From contig NZ_LT629762.1 of NCBI RefSeq assembly GCF_900105155.1, forward strand, positions 3,996,501 to 4,060,500: a DNA stretch of 64,000 nt. The letters are read 5' to 3'. The DNA is from Pseudomonas prosekii (GTDB taxonomy: Bacteria > Pseudomonadota > Gammaproteobacteria > Pseudomonadales > Pseudomonadaceae). The notes below the pieces were generated by a model, which saw nothing but the letters and a program-made list of their open reading frames with translations, was not told the origin of the DNA and ran no database searches. A program made the translations under genes and the position numbers. Positions 25,983 through 36,304 of the stretch are shown one piece after another (the first letter of the stretch is position 1; each line of letters begins with the position of its first letter).

Positions 25983-26852
25983 ATGCAAGGCGCGCATTTG
26001 CGACATCAGCCCCCCGCACCTCCCGGCCGCAAGCCGGTGCCGCGTGGTGCCAGCCGAATGGTGGCGAAAGAGCCGATGTCTGCGCGCCTGCCGAAAGCCA
26101 ATTTTGGTTTTCTCAAAGCGTTGTTCTGGCCAGTGTTGCTGGTCGCGCTGGGCTTCGGTACCTACGAAGGCGCGCAGCGGTTGCTGCCCTACGCCGACCG
26201 GCCGATCACCAAGATCAACGTGCAGGGCGATTTGAGTTACATCAGCCAGCAAGCCGTGCAGCAGCGCATCGCCCCGTACGTGGCGTCGAGCTTCTTCACC
26301 ATCGACCTGGAAAGCATGCGCACCGAGCTGGAAACCATGCCATGGATTGCCCACGCCGAAGTGCGTCGGGTCTGGCCGGATCAAGTGGTGATTCGCCTGG
26401 AAGAACAACTGCCCGTGGCCCGTTGGGGCGATGAGTCGCTGTTGAACAACCAGGGCCAGGCGTTCACCCCGCGTGAACTGGCGAACTACGAACATTTGCC
26501 ACAACTGTTCGGCCCACAGCGGGCCCAGCAGCAAGTGATGCAGCAATACCAGGTGCTGAGCCAGATGCTCAGGCCATTGGGCTTCTCGATTGCACGCCTG
26601 GAATTGCGTGAACGAGGCAGCTGGTTCCTGACCACCGGCGCCGGCAGCGCTGGCCCGGGAATCGAACTGCTGCTGGGACGCGGCAACCTGGTGGACAAGA
26701 TGCGCCGCTTCATTGCCATCTACGACAAGACGCTTAAAGAACAGATTACGAACATTGCGCGCATCGATCTGCGCTACGCCAACGGCCTTGCTGTTGGCTG
26801 GCGGGAACCTGTAGCGCCCACGACAGCCCAACCCGCTGTCGCGAAGAATTAA
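25983..26852 (+). CDS. ftsQ: Cell division protein FtsQ
   Basis: 289 residues. A basic, Pro-rich cytoplasmic N-terminus is followed by one membrane helix (about 42-60) and a POTRA domain starting at [14 protein letters not shown]. The beta domain follows, with [24 protein letters not shown]. FtsQ recruits FtsL/FtsB to the divisome. GAGGG precedes the ATG. A C-terminal Ala/Pro/Thr-rich tail looks disordered. Confidence 0.95.
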   Translation: MQGAHLRHQPPAPPGRKPVPRGASRMVAKEPMSARLPKANFGFLKALFWPVLLVALGFGTYEGAQRLLPYADRPITKINVQGDLSYISQQAVQQRIAPYVASSFFTIDLESMRTELETMPWIAHAEVRRVWPDQVVIRLEEQLPVARWGDESLLNNQGQAFTPRELANYEHLPQLFGPQRAQQQVMQQYQVLSQMLRPLGFSIARLELRERGSWFLTTGAGSAGPGIELLLGRGNLVDKMRRFIAIYDKTLKEQITNIARIDLRYANGLAVGWREPVAPTTAQPAVAKN

Positions 26853-26867
26853 GAAGAGGCAGGACCC

Positions 26868-28127
26868 ATGGCAAACGTGCAAAGCGGCAAAATGATCGTC
26901 GGTCTCGATATCGGCACCTCCAAAGTGGTGGCGCTGGTCGGCGAGGTCTCGGACGACGGCACGCTGGAAATCGTCGGGATCGGCACCCACCCGTCCCGTG
27001 GCCTGAAAAAAGGCGTGGTGGTGAACATCGAGTCCACCGTGCAATCGATCCAGCGCGCCATCGAAGAAGCGCAGCTGATGGCCGGTTGCCGGATCCACTC
27101 GGCGTTTGTCGGCGTGGCTGGCAATCACATCCGCAGCCTGAACTCGCACGGCATCGTCGCGATTCGTGATCGCGAAGTCAGCGCCGCCGACCTTGAGCGT
27201 GTGCTCGACGCCGCTCAAGCCGTGGCGATCCCGGCTGACCAGCGCGTGCTGCACACGTTGCCGCAGGACTACGTGATCGATAACCAGGAAGGCGTCCGTG
27301 AGCCACTGGGCATGTCGGGCGTACGTCTGGAAGCCAAGGTCCACGTGGTGACCTGCGCCGTCAACGCCGCACAGAACATTGAAAAATGCGTGCGCCGCTG
27401 CGGTCTGGAAATCGACGACATCATTCTCGAGCAACTGGCCAGCGCCTACTCGGTGCTGACCGACGACGAGAAAGAGCTGGGCGTGTGCCTGGTCGACATC
27501 GGTGGCGGCACCACTGACATCGCGATCTTCACCGAAGGCGCGATCCGTCACACCGCAGTGATCCCGATTGCTGGCGATCAGGTGACCAACGACATCGCCA
27601 TGGCGTTGCGCACCCCGACCCAGTACGCCGAAGAAATCAAGATTCGCTACGCCTGCGCCCTGGCCAAACTGGCCGGCGCCGGTGAAACCATCAAGGTCCC
27701 AAGCGTTGGCGATCGTCCACCGCGCGAACTGTCCCGCCAGGCTTTGGCCGAAGTGGTCGAGCCGCGTTACGACGAGTTGTTCACGTTGATCCAGGCCGAA
27801 CTGCGTCGCAGCGGCTACGAAGACCTGATCCCGGCTGGCATCGTCCTGACCGGCGGCACGTCGAAAATGGAAGGCGCGGTCGAACTGGCCGAGGAAATCT
27901 TCCACATGCCAGTACGCCTGGGCGTGCCTCACGGCGTGAAAGGTCTGGATGACGTGGTGCGCAACCCGATTTATTCGACTGGCGTTGGCTTGTTGATGTA
28001 CGGCCTGCAAAAGCAGTCCGACGGGATTTCGTTCTCGGGCATCAGCAGCCGCGACAGCTACAGCAATGAAGAACCGAAAGCCGCTCTGCTCGATCGCATC
28101 AAGAGCTGGGTACAAGGCAACTTCTGA
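26868..28127 (+). CDS. ftsA: Cell division protein FtsA
   Basis: 419 residues, actin-like ATPase that tethers FtsZ to the membrane. It has the phosphate loops VGLDIGTSKVVALVGE and LVDIGGGTTDIAIF, and VLTGGTSKMEG for adenosine. The C-terminal amphipathic membrane-targeting helix is LLDRIKSWVQGNF. AGAAGAGG precedes the ATG; 75 bp separate it from ftsZ. Confidence 0.98.
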   Translation: MANVQSGKMIVGLDIGTSKVVALVGEVSDDGTLEIVGIGTHPSRGLKKGVVVNIESTVQSIQRAIEEAQLMAGCRIHSAFVGVAGNHIRSLNSHGIVAIRDREVSAADLERVLDAAQAVAIPADQRVLHTLPQDYVIDNQEGVREPLGMSGVRLEAKVHVVTCAVNAAQNIEKCVRRCGLEIDDIILEQLASAYSVLTDDEKELGVCLVDIGGGTTDIAIFTEGAIRHTAVIPIAGDQVTNDIAMALRTPTQYAEEIKIRYACALAKLAGAGETIKVPSVGDRPPRELSRQALAEVVEPRYDELFTLIQAELRRSGYEDLIPAGIVLTGGTSKMEGAVELAEEIFHMPVRLGVPHGVKGLDDVVRNPIYSTGVGLLMYGLQKQSDGISFSGISSRDSYSNEEPKAALLDRIKSWVQGNF

Positions 28128-28202
28128 AGAATTACCGCAACACCGCAAGACCGCAACAAACGCAGTAGGCGAAAAAACTAGAGAACGTAAAGGAGAGGGA
28201 AA

Positions 28203-29405
28203 ATGTTCGAACTCGTAGACAACATCCCCGCAAGCCCGGTTATTAAAGTTATCGGTGTTGGCGGTGGCGGCGGAAACGCTGTTAATCACATGGTCAAGAG
28301 CAACATTGAAGGCGTTGAATTCATCTGCGCCAACACTGATGCCCAGGCGCTGAAATCCATCGGCGCGCGGACCATCCTGCAACTCGGCACCGGCGTGACC
28401 AAAGGTCTGGGCGCCGGCGCCAACCCTGAAGTAGGTCGTCAGGCCGCTCTCGAAGATCGTGAGCGCATTGCCGAAGTCCTGCAGGGCACCAACATGGTGT
28501 TCATCACCACTGGCATGGGCGGCGGCACCGGTACCGGGGCTGCGCCGATCATTGCTGAAGTGGCCAAGGAAATGGGGATTCTCACCGTTGCGGTGGTGAC
28601 TCGTCCGTTCCCGTTCGAAGGTCGCAAGCGTATGCAGATCGCCGACGAAGGTATCCGTCTGCTGTCTGAAAGCGTCGACTCGTTGATCACTATTCCCAAC
28701 GAGAAGCTGCTGACCATCCTCGGTAAAGACGCCAGCCTGCTGTCGGCTTTCGCCAAGGCTGACGATGTACTGGCCGGTGCCGTTCGCGGTATCTCCGACA
28801 TCATCAAGCGCCCGGGCATGATCAACGTCGACTTTGCCGACGTACGGACTGTCATGAGCGAAATGGGCATGGCGATGATGGGCACTGGCTGCGCCAGCGG
28901 TCCGAACCGTGCACGCGAGGCCACCGAAGCGGCCATTCGCAACCCGTTGCTCGAAGACGTGAACCTGCAAGGTGCACGCGGCATCCTGGTGAACATCACC
29001 GCCGGTCCTGACCTGTCCCTGGGTGAGTACTCCGACGTGGGTAGCATCATCGAAGCCTTCGCTTCCGAGCACGCAATGGTCAAGGTCGGTACCGTTATCG
29101 ATCCGGACATGCGCGACGAATTGCACGTGACCGTGGTTGCCACTGGTCTGGGCGCGAAAATCGAGAAGCCGGTAAAGGTTATCGACAACACCATGCACAC
29201 GTCCGTGGCTTCGCAGTCGCAACAGCAGCAGCAACAAGCGCCTTCGCGTCAGGAAGCGCCTGCTGTCAACTATCGTGACCTGGACCGTCCGACCGTCATG
29301 CGCAACCAGGCTCAGGCCGGTGCTGCGACTGCCGCGAAGATGAATCCGCAAGACGATCTGGACTACCTGGACATCCCGGCATTCCTGCGTCGTCAGGCTG
29401 ATTGA
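28203..29405 (+). CDS. ftsZ: Cell division GTPase FtsZ
   Basis: 400 residues, the tubulin homologue that forms the Z-ring. The GTP signature loop GGGTGTG is at residues 106-112 and the T7 catalytic loop reads NVDFADVRT. A Gln-rich variable linker (about 320-380) leads to the conserved tail LDIPAFLRRQAD that binds FtsA, ZipA and MinC. The strong Shine-Dalgarno AAAGGAGAGG in the 75-bp gap from ftsA suggests its high expression is set partly at translation. Confidence 0.99.
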   Translation: MFELVDNIPASPVIKVIGVGGGGGNAVNHMVKSNIEGVEFICANTDAQALKSIGARTILQLGTGVTKGLGAGANPEVGRQAALEDRERIAEVLQGTNMVFITTGMGGGTGTGAAPIIAEVAKEMGILTVAVVTRPFPFEGRKRMQIADEGIRLLSESVDSLITIPNEKLLTILGKDASLLSAFAKADDVLAGAVRGISDIIKRPGMINVDFADVRTVMSEMGMAMMGTGCASGPNRAREATEAAIRNPLLEDVNLQGARGILVNITAGPDLSLGEYSDVGSIIEAFASEHAMVKVGTVIDPDMRDELHVTVVATGLGAKIEKPVKVIDNTMHTSVASQSQQQQQQAPSRQEAPAVNYRDLDRPTVMRNQAQAGAATAAKMNPQDDLDYLDIPAFLRRQAD

Positions 29406-29481
29406 TGGAATGTATCAGGGCTATGAAGGTGATTGGTGTTCAGCAAAGGTCTGGTCTGCTATTATCGCCAGCCTTTGTTGA

Positions 29482-30429
<948 letters not shown>

Positions 30430-30452
30430 GCAAAAAACCTCTCTAGTTTTTG

Positions 30453-30479
30453 AAGGCTGCCCTCGGGTGGCCTTTTTTT
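30453..30479 (+). terminator. Terminator after lpxC
   Basis: AAGGCTGCCC pairs with GGGTGGCCTT (two wobble pairs), followed by a T-run. Confidence 0.85.
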
Positions 30480-30506
30480 ATGCCTGGATTTTGTGGCAAA
30501 CATTAC

Positions 30507-30586
30507 GGCCCCTTCGCGGGCGAGCCTCGCTCCTACAGGGGATCCGCTAAAACCTGCAGGAGCGAGGCTTGCCCCCGAAAAGACCC
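30507..30586. repeat. REPIN between lpxC and the cyclase gene
   Basis: Inverted REP cores GCGGGCGAGCCTCGCTCCTA and AGGAGCGAGGCTTGCCCC face each other. This is the 'GGCTTGCCCGCG' sequence class, unlike the 'AGCTTGCTCGCGA' class at 849. It sits between convergent genes. Confidence 0.8.
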
Positions 30587-30604
30587 GCCGACGCAGCATA
30601 AAAG

Positions 30605-32104
30605 TCAGTCGGCAACCACCCGATTCCTCCCACCTTCTTTCGCCTGATACAACGCCTTGTCCGCCGCAAACAGCAACCGCTCCAGACTCATGTCGCTGGC
30701 CGTGGTCCAGGTGCTGATGCCGATACTGACAGTAATCGGCGAATCCGCGCCCGCCACCGATGGCAGCCGCTCGACGCCGGCGCGGATGTGCTCGGCGATC
30801 TGTTGTGCGCCGGCGCTGTCGGTTTCCGCGAGGATCACCGAAAACTCCTCGCCGCCGTAACGCGCGACCAGATCCGCCGGCCGTCGGACATGGCTGCTGA
30901 TCACCTTCGCCACCGCGCGCAATGCCTCGTCGCCGCACGGATGGCCGTGCCGATCATTGAACGCCTTGAAATGATCGGCATCGATCATCAGCACCGACAA
31001 AGGTTTGCCGGAACGTTGCGCCCGGAACCACTCGTGGCGCAGCACCTGATCGAGCATTCGACGGTTGGCCGTGCCGGTCAGCGCATCGGTGGCCGCCAGT
31101 TGCGCCAATTCGCGCTCGGCGTTGTGGCGCAGGCGCAGTTCGCGCGAAAGCAACCAGGCCAACCACAGCAGGCCGATGCACAACACACCGGTGGCGCCGC
31201 TGACCACCAGCGCCGTGCGTTGCCACGTGGCGAACACTTCGCGGCTGGATAGCGCGACGATCACCGTCAACGGCAAATTGCCTACTCGGGAAAAGGTGTA
31301 CAAACGGTGCTGCTGGTCGATGCTCGACACGCTGCTGAAACTGCCGCTGCCCTCGCGCAGGATGCGCTCGACGTTGGGTCGGTTGGCGAAGCTTTTGCCA
31401 ATCGAATCGCTCAGCAAATAGGGCTTTTGCGCCAACAGCAGGCCGTCGTTGTTGATGATGTTCAGCGTGCTGTCGTTGCCGATGTTCAGGCTGTTGAACA
31501 GCTCGTCGAAGTACGCCAGGCGCATCGACGCCACCGCCACGCCGAGGAATTCGCCGGTGGCCGAGGTGATGCGTCGACTGAAACTGATGCGCCACTGGTC
31601 GTGGTCCTCGCAATCGCAGCGGGTTTTGAACGGGCGGCTGATAAACATCCCGCTGTCGCGGCTGGAGAGATGCGCGAGGAAGTAATCGCGATCGGCGAAG
31701 TTGCCCGGTTTCGGCTGGATCAGCGACGAGTCGGCCAGCACCTCGCCGTGCTTGTCCAGCAACAGAATGTCGCCCTTGAAGCGCGCGGTGGTGGAGCGAT
31801 CAAACAGCACCAGATGCCGCACTTGCGGCGACATCTGCTTCAAGTCATCGCGTTGCGAAGCGGCTATCAGGCCCAGCAGGGTCAAGTCGTAGAGCTCGAC
31901 GGTGCGCAGCACGTCGGCGTCGATCAGTTGGGCAACGGTCGTCGCACTGCGCGTCGCTTCCTGGCGCGCATTCGCGTGTTCACGGATCAACAGGAAAGTG
32001 ACGATGCTGACAATCGCGATCACCGTCAGGCAGCTGCCGAGAAGCAGCAGCCATTCTGGCCGTCGGATCCTGTGCGCGATGTCGGGGATGCGGCTGGCGA
32101 TCAT
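30605..32104 (-). CDS. Membrane diguanylate cyclase with periplasmic Cache-type sensor
   Basis: 499 residues. Two membrane helices (about 18-40 and 297-319) bracket a periplasmic domain of dCache type, and a C-terminal GGDEF domain follows. The active-site motif is GGEEF (417-421), so GTP to c-di-GMP synthesis is expected. An RxxD inhibitory site (Arg408-Asp411) stands five residues before it, so product inhibition is likely. The ligand of the sensor domain is unknown. It converges on lpxC. Confidence 0.92.
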   Translation of the reverse strand: MIASRIPDIAHRIRRPEWLLLLGSCLTVIAIVSIVTFLLIREHANARQEATRSATTVAQLIDADVLRTVELYDLTLLGLIAASQRDDLKQMSPQVRHLVLFDRSTTARFKGDILLLDKHGEVLADSSLIQPKPGNFADRDYFLAHLSSRDSGMFISRPFKTRCDCEDHDQWRISFSRRITSATGEFLGVAVASMRLAYFDELFNSLNIGNDSTLNIINNDGLLLAQKPYLLSDSIGKSFANRPNVERILREGSGSFSSVSSIDQQHRLYTFSRVGNLPLTVIVALSSREVFATWQRTALVVSGATGVLCIGLLWLAWLLSRELRLRHNAERELAQLAATDALTGTANRRMLDQVLRHEWFRAQRSGKPLSVLMIDADHFKAFNDRHGHPCGDEALRAVAKVISSHVRRPADLVARYGGEEFSVILAETDSAGAQQIAEHIRAGVERLPSVAGADSPITVSIGISTWTTASDMSLERLLFAADKALYQAKEGGRNRVVAD

Positions 32105-32210
32105 GGTTTGGCTGTCTGCTGAAAAGGCTTAATAAGCTTAGTTGCATATCCGCCGTTGCCGAAGGGCGCGCGCTTATTGCTGCAAACAGTCATGAGTATT
32201 GGGTGGGCAG

Positions 32211-32303
32211 CCTGCAGGAGCGAGCCTGCTCGCGAAGAGGCCGTGTCAGTCAGCAACGATGTTGGCTGACAAAACGCTTTCGCGAGCAGGCTCGCTCCTA
32301 CAG
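32211..32303. repeat. REPIN between the porin and cyclase genes
   Basis: CAGGAGCGAGCCTGCTCGCGAA and its inverse TTCGCGAGCAGGCTCGCTCC flank a 46-bp loop holding GTCAGTCAGC...GCTGAC. It lies at the 3' end of the porin gene and the 5' side of the cyclase gene. Confidence 0.85.
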
Positions 32304-32330
32304 TTTTTGCGTTAGCTGGTCAGCCGGGTT

Positions 32331-33650
32331 TCAGAACACGTTGAACGGGTAATCGACGATCACGCGGTATTCGTCGGTGTCCTGATCCAGCGCACCGTAG
32401 CCATTGCCGCCACGGTTGGTGGCCCATTGCAGGCGCAGCGACAAGTCTTTGGCCTGGCCTTGCTGGACCACGTATTTCAAATCGATATCGCGTTCCCAGT
32501 GCTTGGCGTGTTTGCCATCGGCGCTGTACCACGAGGCGTAACCCTTGCTGTCCGGGTCGACCTTGGTCAGATCGGTTTCACCGCGCGAGTAAGACACTGC
32601 CGAGGTCAGGCCCGGCACGCCGACGCCAATGAAGTCGTAGACGTATTTGAGTTTCCACGAGCGCTCGTTCGGGCCGTTGAAGTCCGAGTATTGCTGCGAG
32701 TTGTCGAGGAATACGCTGTCGCCCTGGCTGATGTAGTCGAACGGCGTGTTGCCGTTGACCCGCTGATACGCGGCGGTGACGCTGTGGTTACCGGCAGCGA
32801 CGGTGAAATGCAGGCTGTAAGTGTTGTTGTCGATGTTGCCCAGCAACGCGTCGCCGGTGTCTTGCGTGTGGTAGAAATGCAGGCCCGGGTTGAGGCTGAC
32901 CATCTCGTTGACCGCGTAGGTGTAATCCAGATCGTAGTAGTACTGGTTCCAGATGTCCTTGAGCTCAGCGGCGTACAGGCTGCTGGTCAAACCCGGCAAA
33001 CCGCTCCAGACCACGCCGGCCCAGTTCAGGTGCTCGCTGTTGTCGCCGTCGGCCAGAGTGCCGTAGGAGGCGCCGATGCGTTTATGGCCGCTCTGGTTGT
33101 ACGGTTTGGTGAAACTGGCTTGGCCACCTTCGATCATCCAGCCATCGAAACTGGTGTTGGTCAGGCTGACCCCGCGAAAGGTCTGCGGCAACATGCGGGT
33201 GTCGCCGCCGGCGATCACCGGGTTGGTCAGGAACAAGTCGCCGGCCTTCAATTCGGTGTCGAACGCGCGCATTTTCAACGCAGCGCCGGCCGTGGAAAAC
33301 GAGCCCGGCGCTTTGCCGTTGCCCGCGCCGATCGGCAGGATGCTCGAACCATCGGTGCCGCCACCGCCATCGAGTTTCAACCCGAGCATCGCGTGGGCGT
33401 CAATGCCGAAACCGACGGTGCCTTGGGTGAAACCGGATTCAAACCGACCGAGAAAACCCTGGCCCCACTCGATGTTGTCATCGGCGTTCTGCAGGCGATT
33501 GCGGTTCATGTAGTAATTGCGAGCGTTGAGGTTAAGGCTTGACCCTTCGACAAAACCTTCTTGACTCGCCTCATCGGCGGCTTGGGTGTTGGCGGACATC
33601 GTTGCAGCAATTGCAATGAACAGCGGGCTCAGCTTTAGAGTAAAAGACAC
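32331..33650 (-). CDS. OprD-family outer-membrane porin
   Basis: 439 residues. A cleavable signal peptide ends near [13 protein letters not shown], and the mature protein begins with the OprD-type [19 protein letters not shown] strand. [11 protein letters not shown] at the end is a typical final beta strand with C-terminal Phe. OprD-type channels take up amino acids, small peptides or aromatic acids; the substrate cannot be named from the sequence. The start is GTG at 33650 with AAGGAG 11 nt upstream. Confidence 0.93.
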   Translation of the reverse strand: MSFTLKLSPLFIAIAATMSANTQAADEASQEGFVEGSSLNLNARNYYMNRNRLQNADDNIEWGQGFLGRFESGFTQGTVGFGIDAHAMLGLKLDGGGGTDGSSILPIGAGNGKAPGSFSTAGAALKMRAFDTELKAGDLFLTNPVIAGGDTRMLPQTFRGVSLTNTSFDGWMIEGGQASFTKPYNQSGHKRIGASYGTLADGDNSEHLNWAGVVWSGLPGLTSSLYAAELKDIWNQYYYDLDYTYAVNEMVSLNPGLHFYHTQDTGDALLGNIDNNTYSLHFTVAAGNHSVTAAYQRVNGNTPFDYISQGDSVFLDNSQQYSDFNGPNERSWKLKYVYDFIGVGVPGLTSAVSYSRGETDLTKVDPDSKGYASWYSADGKHAKHWERDIDLKYVVQQGQAKDLSLRLQWATNRGGNGYGALDQDTDEYRVIVDYPFNVF

Positions 33651-33749
33651 GTGCGGTACAGCTCCTTTTGGTCATCAACGTCAGTTCATGGATCGACGTT
33701 TTTTATTTCTTGTTTAGGGAGACGTTTTGAAACGTGTTTTCTGCACAAC

Positions 33750-33779
33750 GAAAAAAAGCCGCTGATAGCAGCGGCTTTG
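33750..33779 (-). terminator. Terminator (minus strand) between the small exported-protein gene and the porin gene
   Basis: AAAGCCGCT and its complement AGCGGCTTT form a stem. Read on the minus strand it is followed by seven T, so it ends transcription of the gene at 33844-34068. Confidence 0.88.
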
Positions 33780-33843
33780 AAGACAACTTTTCAACGGGAA
33801 GAGCCGATGAAAAGTGTCGAGGGAAACGGTGCGATACGCGTAA

Positions 33844-34068
33844 TCAGCTGTCTTTCTCAACCTGTGGCCGGGCAGCAGAAGTCGACGCTTGAGGGGTTTG
33901 CGCAGCGTCTTGGGCCTTGGCGGTCATTTCTGTCTGATGCGCCTGGAAGGCGTCTTCCCGCGCCGCGTTTTGCGCGACGAAGGCTGGCGATTCTTCCGCC
34001 ATGGCAACCGGGGACAGGAATAAGGCGGACATGACGAAAGCGCTGGCAATACCCATAGTGTTGGACAT
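33844..34068 (-). CDS. Small exported protein of unknown function
   Basis: 74 residues. The N-terminus has a signal peptide (TMGIASAFVMSALFLSPVAMA, cleavage after AMA). The mature ~47 residues are Ala/Gln/Glu-rich and probably helical or disordered (FVAQNAAREDAFQAHQTEM). I do not recognise a family. Start ATG 34068 is chosen because it begins the signal peptide. It has its own terminator downstream and the 110-bp repeat array upstream. Confidence 0.65.
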   Translation of the reverse strand: MSNTMGIASAFVMSALFLSPVAMAEESPAFVAQNAAREDAFQAHQTEMTAKAQDAAQTPQASTSAARPQVEKDS

Positions 34069-34685
34069 CTTTAAAACCTTCTTGCTTGGCAAGTGCTGTT
34101 TGGTGCGCGAAGGTTAAGGCGCTGTGGCGCAGGGAAACAGAGCTGATTTCAGAAAGGACTATTGCGTGCGCGGCAATAGTTGGGTTTTGCGTCGGTTGGA
34201 AGAACCACCCCTCACCCCAGCCCTCTCCCCATAGGGGAGAGGGGGAAAGGGAGCCGATCGGGGGCCTTTCAGAACTCGAGTTCAACTCGATATATCAGGT
34301 CGATGTGGCTCTAGGAACAACTCGGTCAGTCCCCTCTCGCCATAGGGGAGAGTGGGGAAAGGGAGCTGATCGGGGGCTTTTCAGAACTCGAGTTCAACTC
34401 GATATTTCAGGTCGATGTGGCTCTAAGAGCAACTCGGTCAGTCCCCTCTTGCCATAGGGGATAGGGGAAAGGAAGCCGATCGGGGGCTTTTCAGAACTCG
34501 AGTTCAACTCGATATATCAGGTCGATGTGGCTCTAAGAGCAACTTGGTCAGTCCCCTCTCGCCATAGGGGAGAGTGGGAAAAGGGAGCCGATCGGGGGCT
34601 TTTCAGAACTCGAGTTCAACTCGATATATCAGGTCGATGTGGCTCTGATCTGGTCAAGTAATCCTGGACACCAATTACGGTTTTT

Positions 34686-35474
34686 TCACGCCGCCATTTT
34701 CTCCATGGCGACCGGTGAACGGTAATCGTTGTAGCTATGGAGCCTGAAGTTGTTGTAGCGCACCACGTAGCGCTGCAAATCAGCCCGGGCTTCATACTCC
34801 GAGCGGTAACCGGCTTCAGGCACCCACTCTGATTTCAGACTTCCAAAGAAACGCTCCATCGGGGCGTTATCCCAGCATTCGCCTTTACGACTCATGCTTT
34901 GCCGCAGTCCATTCGCCAGCAACTCATTCCTGAACTTATGGCTGGTGTACTGGCAGCCTTGATCGGAGTGAAACAGCACGTCTTTGGGTTTGCCTCGCAG
35001 CTCAACCGCCATCCGTAGGGCCTCGCAGGTCAGCTCCGCATCCGAGATCATCGAAAACGCCCACCCCACGAGCCGGCGGGCGAACAGATCCAGAACCGCT
35101 GCAAAATACATCCACCGCGTGCCGACCTTGATGTACGTCACGTCCGCGCACCACACTTGGTTGATCGCCGTGACATCAAACTCGCGCTTAAGCACGTGCG
35201 GCGCCACCAAGGCTTCAACGCCAGATGACTTGTATTTGTGACGTCGGCGCTGACGACTGACCACGCCGGCTTCTCGCATCAAGCTGCGAGCCATGTGCCT
35301 CCCGACGCGATGCCCCTTGGCTTGCAGCTCCCTGGAAAGGGTGCGCGCCCCCGCGGAAGCTCTGGATTCCTTGTGATGCTCGACCAGCATGGCTTTGAGT
35401 TTCTCCCGCTCAGGGTTCACCTTGCCTTGGCGCTGACGCCAGGCATAAAAACTGCTGCGGCTGACTTCAAACAC
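34686..35474 (-). CDS. IS3-family transposase OrfB (DDE integrase domain)
   Basis: 262 residues from the GTG at 35474; the frame is open back to the frameshift site at about 35564, so the native product is the OrfAB fusion. An HTH_21-type N-terminal segment is followed by the rve integrase core. The DDE triad is visible: Asp in QVWCADVTYIKVG, Asp in LFHSDQGCQYTSH and Glu in GECWDNAPMERFFGSLK. The last motif is typical of the IS3 subgroup. No truncation or stop. Confidence 0.93.
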   Translation of the reverse strand: MFEVSRSSFYAWRQRQGKVNPEREKLKAMLVEHHKESRASAGARTLSRELQAKGHRVGRHMARSLMREAGVVSRQRRRHKYKSSGVEALVAPHVLKREFDVTAINQVWCADVTYIKVGTRWMYFAAVLDLFARRLVGWAFSMISDAELTCEALRMAVELRGKPKDVLFHSDQGCQYTSHKFRNELLANGLRQSMSRKGECWDNAPMERFFGSLKSEWVPEAGYRSEYEARADLQRYVVRYNNFRLHSYNDYRSPVAMEKMAA

Positions 35475-35518
35475 CCGGCAGCAGTCGTTAACGCCGTATC
35501 GCTCACCCAGCTCATTGA

Positions 35519-35821
35519 TCAGTGAGAATGATCTTTGGCGTCCAAAAGCAGGAGAGCACTGGCCTTTTTTAGGATTTCGATATCCCGGTCTTTTTGCCTG
35601 AGCAAGGCTTTGAGTTCCTGGATTTCTCGCTGGTCAGCCGTGATCGCTTTGGCTCCCACCGGGGTCGAACCCTGGCGTTCTTTACGCACCTGATCGACCC
35701 AGCGACGCAAGGCGGTAGGGCCAATATCTAAACTGGCGCAAACCTCGGGAACCGATATCCCCTCATCCAGCACCATGCCAGCAGCCTTGAGTTTGAACTC
35801 AGTTGAATAAGAATTACGCAT
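35519..35821 (-). CDS. IS3-family transposase OrfA (helix-turn-helix)
   Basis: About 100 residues. The HTH is YSTEFKLKAAGMVLDEGISV...ALRRWVDQ, followed by a leucine-zipper helix (EIQELKALLRQKDRDIEIL). The A6G heptamer at 35570-35564 (CTA-AAA-AAG in frame) allows -1 slippage into orfB, giving the active OrfAB transposase. I chose ATG 35821, which has GAGG upstream; ATGs at 35851 and 35854 are alternatives. Confidence 0.9.
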   Translation of the reverse strand: MRNSYSTEFKLKAAGMVLDEGISVPEVCASLDIGPTALRRWVDQVRKERQGSTPVGAKAITADQREIQELKALLRQKDRDIEILKKASALLLLDAKDHSH

Positions 35822-36304
35822 ATCCAAAAACACCTCAGATTTGGGCGCCATCATAGCGCCCGATTGAAGTGTCCAAAATCATTAGGCCAGTTCACTCTAA
35901 GAGCAACTCGGTCAGTCCCCTCTCGCCATAGGGGATAGGGGGAAAGGGAGCCGATCTGGGGCTTTGCAGAACTCGAGTTCAACTCGATATATCAGGTCGA
36001 TGTGGCTCTGAGAACAACTCGGTCAGTCCCCTCTCGCCATAGGGATAGGGGAAAGGGAGCCGATCGGGGGCTTTTAAGAACTCGAGTTCAACTCGATATA
36101 TCAGGTCGATGTGGCTCTAAGAACAACTCGGTCAGTCCCTCTCGCCATAGGGGATAGGGGGGAAGGGTGCCGATCGGGGGCTTTTCAGAACTCGAGTTCA
36201 ACTCGATATATCAGGTCGATGTGGCTCTAAGAACAACTCGGTCAGTCCCCTCTACCCTCTGGGGAGAGGGTTAGGGTGAGGGGTGGATTCAGAGTCGATC
36301 CGAG

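Larger units (their letters stand above)
34646..35894 (-). mobile_element. IS3-family insertion sequence, complete, 1249 bp
   Basis: Imperfect terminal inverted repeats begin TGATCTGG on the left and TGAACTGG (reverse complement of the right end); 19 of 26 positions match and the ends are TG...CA. A 3-bp target duplication CTC flanks it (34643-34645 and 35895-35897). It carries overlapping orfA and orfB on the minus strand with a canonical frameshift heptamer. It sits inside one unit of the 110-bp array. All parts look intact, so it could be active. Confidence 0.93.
34208..36283. repeat. Array of seven ~110-bp tandem repeats, split by an IS
   Basis: The marker GAACTCGAGTTCAACTCGAT recurs at 34272, 34384, 34494 and 34606, then after the IS at 35969, 36078 and 36188 (periods 109-112 bp). 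Each unit has a palindrome of the CCCTCTCGCCATAGGGGAGAG type, then CCGATCGGGGGCTTTTCAGAA, the perfect palindrome GAACTCGAGTTC, and GGTCGATGTGGCTCT. The outer ends are inverted copies of a CACCCCTCACCC...CCCTCTCCCC element. No reading frame is supported. The array lies between the small exported-protein gene and the histidine kinase gene. Confidence 0.9.

Noticed and set aside
33651..34034. A 127-codon plus-strand frame opposite the small exported-protein gene
   Set aside because: It spans the terminator hairpin and is antisense to a gene with a clear signal peptide.
34208..36283. CRISPR array
   Set aside because: Repeats of ~110 bp are contiguous, with no unique spacers of uniform length and no cas genes nearby.
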